Below are positions 62,017 to 64,000 of a stretch of 64,000 bases of DNA, piece by piece. Location: the NCBI RefSeq assembly GCF_000208745.1, contig NC_030853.1, forward strand, positions 18,823,990 through 18,887,989. Reading direction: 5' to 3'. Both the position numbers and the translations under genes were made by a program. The notes beneath the pieces are model-generated. The model was not told where the DNA came from and searched no databases. It saw nothing but the letters and a program-made list of their open reading frames with translations. The stretch is from Theobroma cacao (Eukaryota > Streptophyta > Magnoliopsida > Malvales > Malvaceae). The number at the start of each line of letters is the position of its first letter. The first letter of the stretch is position 1.

Positions 62017-63124
62017 AGGTTTATATTTGATGCACCGACAGTGTATATAAGTTATACACTGTCAAGCCATCAAAATATGTCACCTCATTAATAAGGTAAA
62101 ACTAGAATTCATTAGGGATCTAAAATTAAATATTAAAAAGTTTTTAACATTTAATGAGGTAAAAAATTAAATTTTTTTTTTACTCTCTCTAAATCTCTTC
62201 CACATTTCTCTTTAACCCTTCTTATCTCAAAAACTTTCACAAATCTCCCCTGCTTCCTTAAAAAAATCTTTAGGATCTTATTTTTCTTCTTTTCGATTTA
62301 AGGTTGTTTTATTCTTTCGGGTTTAAAGTACAAAGGAGAAGAGCAACTTTCCCTCTAAACTCTAATCCACCTTTCCCTTTAACCTTTCTTTTATTCTCTT
62401 TAAACAATCGAATATTTATTCAAGTTCAGCTTTACTTTATATGTGATTGATTAAGATTTGAAATTGACAATGAAATTTTCAATTTAGAGTGTGAGATTTG
62501 AGATTAAGAGTCTTCAATCTATATTTTTGTTATTGATTCAATTAGCGATTTTCATAGGAGCATAATGGGGTATTGCTTTTTATATGTTTTATAATGAAAG
62601 AACTCATGGATTGATTTTTTTTTAAGAGTACTTATGGGATGATTTAACAATTTTGATTCCTTAAAACATGAGACATGCAAGATTTTTATTTTGATTAGTT
62701 CCTATGGTATTAAACATAAGTTAGGTATGTTATACTATTTCTGCAATCGCCCTAGATCTAGATATAGGAACAAGTAGAGATGATATTAGTGCAAAGGGGA
62801 AGAACTTATGGAAGAAACTTTAGAGAGAAAATAAAAATTTTAAATTATCATCGCTCTTGAAATTGCATAATTTTATCAAATTTAATCTTAATGAAAGAAG
62901 AAGAGAAAAAGAAGATAACGGCGTTCGAGAGAGATAAAAAAAACAAGAAAAGAACAGTTTAGAGGAAGTTGGGGAGAGAAAAAAAGATTTTTTTAAAAAA
63001 ATTATTAATATTTAGTTTTAAATCCTTAATGGATTTTAATTTTACCTCATTGATGAGTGTCACATTTTGGTGGCTTGACAGTGTATAGGAAGATATACAC
63101 TGTCAGTGCATCAAATATAAATCC
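62017..63124. mobile_element. Non-autonomous Mutator-like element with perfect 9-bp duplication
   Basis: Flanked by TTAGATATT at 62008-62016 and 63125-63133, the 9-bp duplication typical of Mutator-like elements, and inserted into the integrase relic of the third Copia. Ends are long inverted repeats: AGGTTTATATTTGATGCACC on the left against GGATTTATATTTGATGCACT from the right, similarity extending about 90 bp. Each end also contains its own small hairpin (ACAGTGTAT...ATACACTGT). The 1108-bp interior has no transposase; its CT- and GA-rich halves show no recognised gene fragment. Confidence 0.88.
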
Positions 63125-64000
63125 TTAGATATTTTATAATTTTAATCGATAAATCGACTAGATGGTCACTTGTGTATTTATGATCAACTTGCAATTTGGC
63201 ATTTGTAAAATTACTCACTGAAATCATTTGTTTGTGAGCATATTTTTCTGATTATGCAATCAAGACTATTTGTCTTGACAATGCTAGTGAATTTACATTT
63301 CAAGCATTTAATGAATATTTTATATTAGTTGGAATAACTATTGAACAGAGTATTGCTCATGTTTATACATAAAACGACATAGCAGAATAATTTATTAAAC
63401 GCTTTCAACCGATTGCAAGACCATTGCTTGTGAAAACTAAACTCCCCATTTATGCTTGGGGGCATGTCGTTTTGCATTAGCATTTGTATGTATTAAGCCA
63501 ACGAGTTATTATAAATTCTTCCTTATACAATTGATTCATGATCAAAAACCAAATATTTCCCATTCAAGAATTTTTAGATGTGTGGTATATGTTCCAATTG
63601 CTTCACCACAATGCATAAAGATGATTCTTTAAAAGAAGTTAGGAATATATGTTGGATATGAATCCCCATCTATCATTAAATACTTAGAACCCTTAACAAG
63701 AGATTTTTTCACGGTAAGATTTGCTGATTGTCATTATGATGAAACAATATTTTCAACATTAAGGGGAAAAACAAATAGCTAGAAAAGGAAATATCTTGAA
63801 ATTTGTTATTATTATTTAATTTTGATCTTAGCATAAATCAATATGAATTTGAAGTTCAAAAGATAATTCATTTGCAAAATATAGTAAATTAGTTGCTAGG
63901 CATACTTATTGACCTAAAGAGAATAATAAAATCTTATATAACAGTTGCAAATGGTTCTATTAGACTTGATATCCTTGTAGGACAAAACACACTAGAAGTG
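63125..64000 (+). pseudogene. Third Copia integrase remainder, decayed
   Basis: After the Mutator-like insertion the integrase goes on with stops in most lines: PTSYYKFFLIQLIHDQKPNI, SHSRIFRCVVYVPIASPQ, KLGIYVGYESPSIIKYLEPL and TRDFFTVRFADCHYDETIF. EFEVQKIIHLQNI follows, leading toward the reverse transcriptase outside the window. Confidence 0.75.

Larger units (their letters stand above)
60304..64000 (+). mobile_element. Third Copia LTR relic, running past the window end
   Basis: A probable 5' LTR (60304-60578, TGTTATG...TATAACA) is followed by CATTATCAGTATG, the primer-site-like sequence found after LTRs of one plant Copia group (ACACGTTATCAGCACG). Then come a zinc knuckle, protease, pre-integrase and integrase remnants in order, full of stops. 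It is split at 62017-63124 by a Mutator-like element and continues beyond 64000, so reverse transcriptase and 3' LTR are not seen. Confidence 0.78.

Noticed and set aside
1..64000. CRISPR arrays, operons or bacterial-type mobile elements
   Set aside because: Spliced nuclear plant genes and plant retrotransposons throughout; the direct repeats seen are LTRs or microsatellites.

Overview
This is a plant nuclear window, almost certainly from a eudicot: genes have many short exons and AT-rich GT-AG introns, the intergenic DNA is AT-rich, and Copia retrotransposons, SINEs and MITE-like elements are abundant. A malvid or Malvaceae source is a guess that the sequence does not settle. I found no CRISPR array, operon, tRNA gene or rRNA gene.

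Layout. (1) 1-5134: AT-rich intergenic DNA with a diverged direct duplication, a possible MITE and a decayed LINE tail at 3829-4392. (2) 5135-14917, plus strand: a complete 19-exon phage-type organellar RNA polymerase of the RPOTmp (RpoT;2) class, with two in-frame start codons 41 codons apart and a SINE just after the stop. (3) 17981-18705, minus: a broken B3-domain (DUF313-type) pseudogene. (4) 20352-27903, minus: a complete 13-exon FHA-domain kanadaptin homologue with a 21-nt microexon next to a GC-AG intron and a SINE-like insertion in one intron. (5) 28273-29678: a probable PIF/Harbinger-like DNA element containing a 344-nt assembly gap. (6) 29972-46145: two tandem MAPKKK20-like kinase pseudogenes, each split by retrotransposons. 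Kinase 1 carries a 1.4-kb gag-only Copia element with a perfect TGGTT duplication. Kinase 2 carries a 6-kb Copia that is itself split by a second 6-kb Copia in reverse orientation with a perfect CAAGG duplication. (7) 46385-52978, minus: two tandem AVT6-type amino acid transporter genes with matching exon structure; the downstream copy has two 1-base deletions in exon 1. (8) 53000-64000: gene-poor DNA with a possible hAT MITE, a perfect 12-bp-arm palindrome and, from 60304 to the window end, a third Copia relic split by a 1.1-kb Mutator-like element with a perfect 9-bp duplication.

The functional content is four single-purpose plant genes: organelle transcription, an FHA nuclear protein, and a pair of vacuolar-type amino acid transporters. 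They are not linked into a pathway. The nested insertions and their target-site duplications are the most informative structure. I do not see a convincing undescribed biological system; the findings are dated insertion histories, gene-model peculiarities and a few unexplained repeats.
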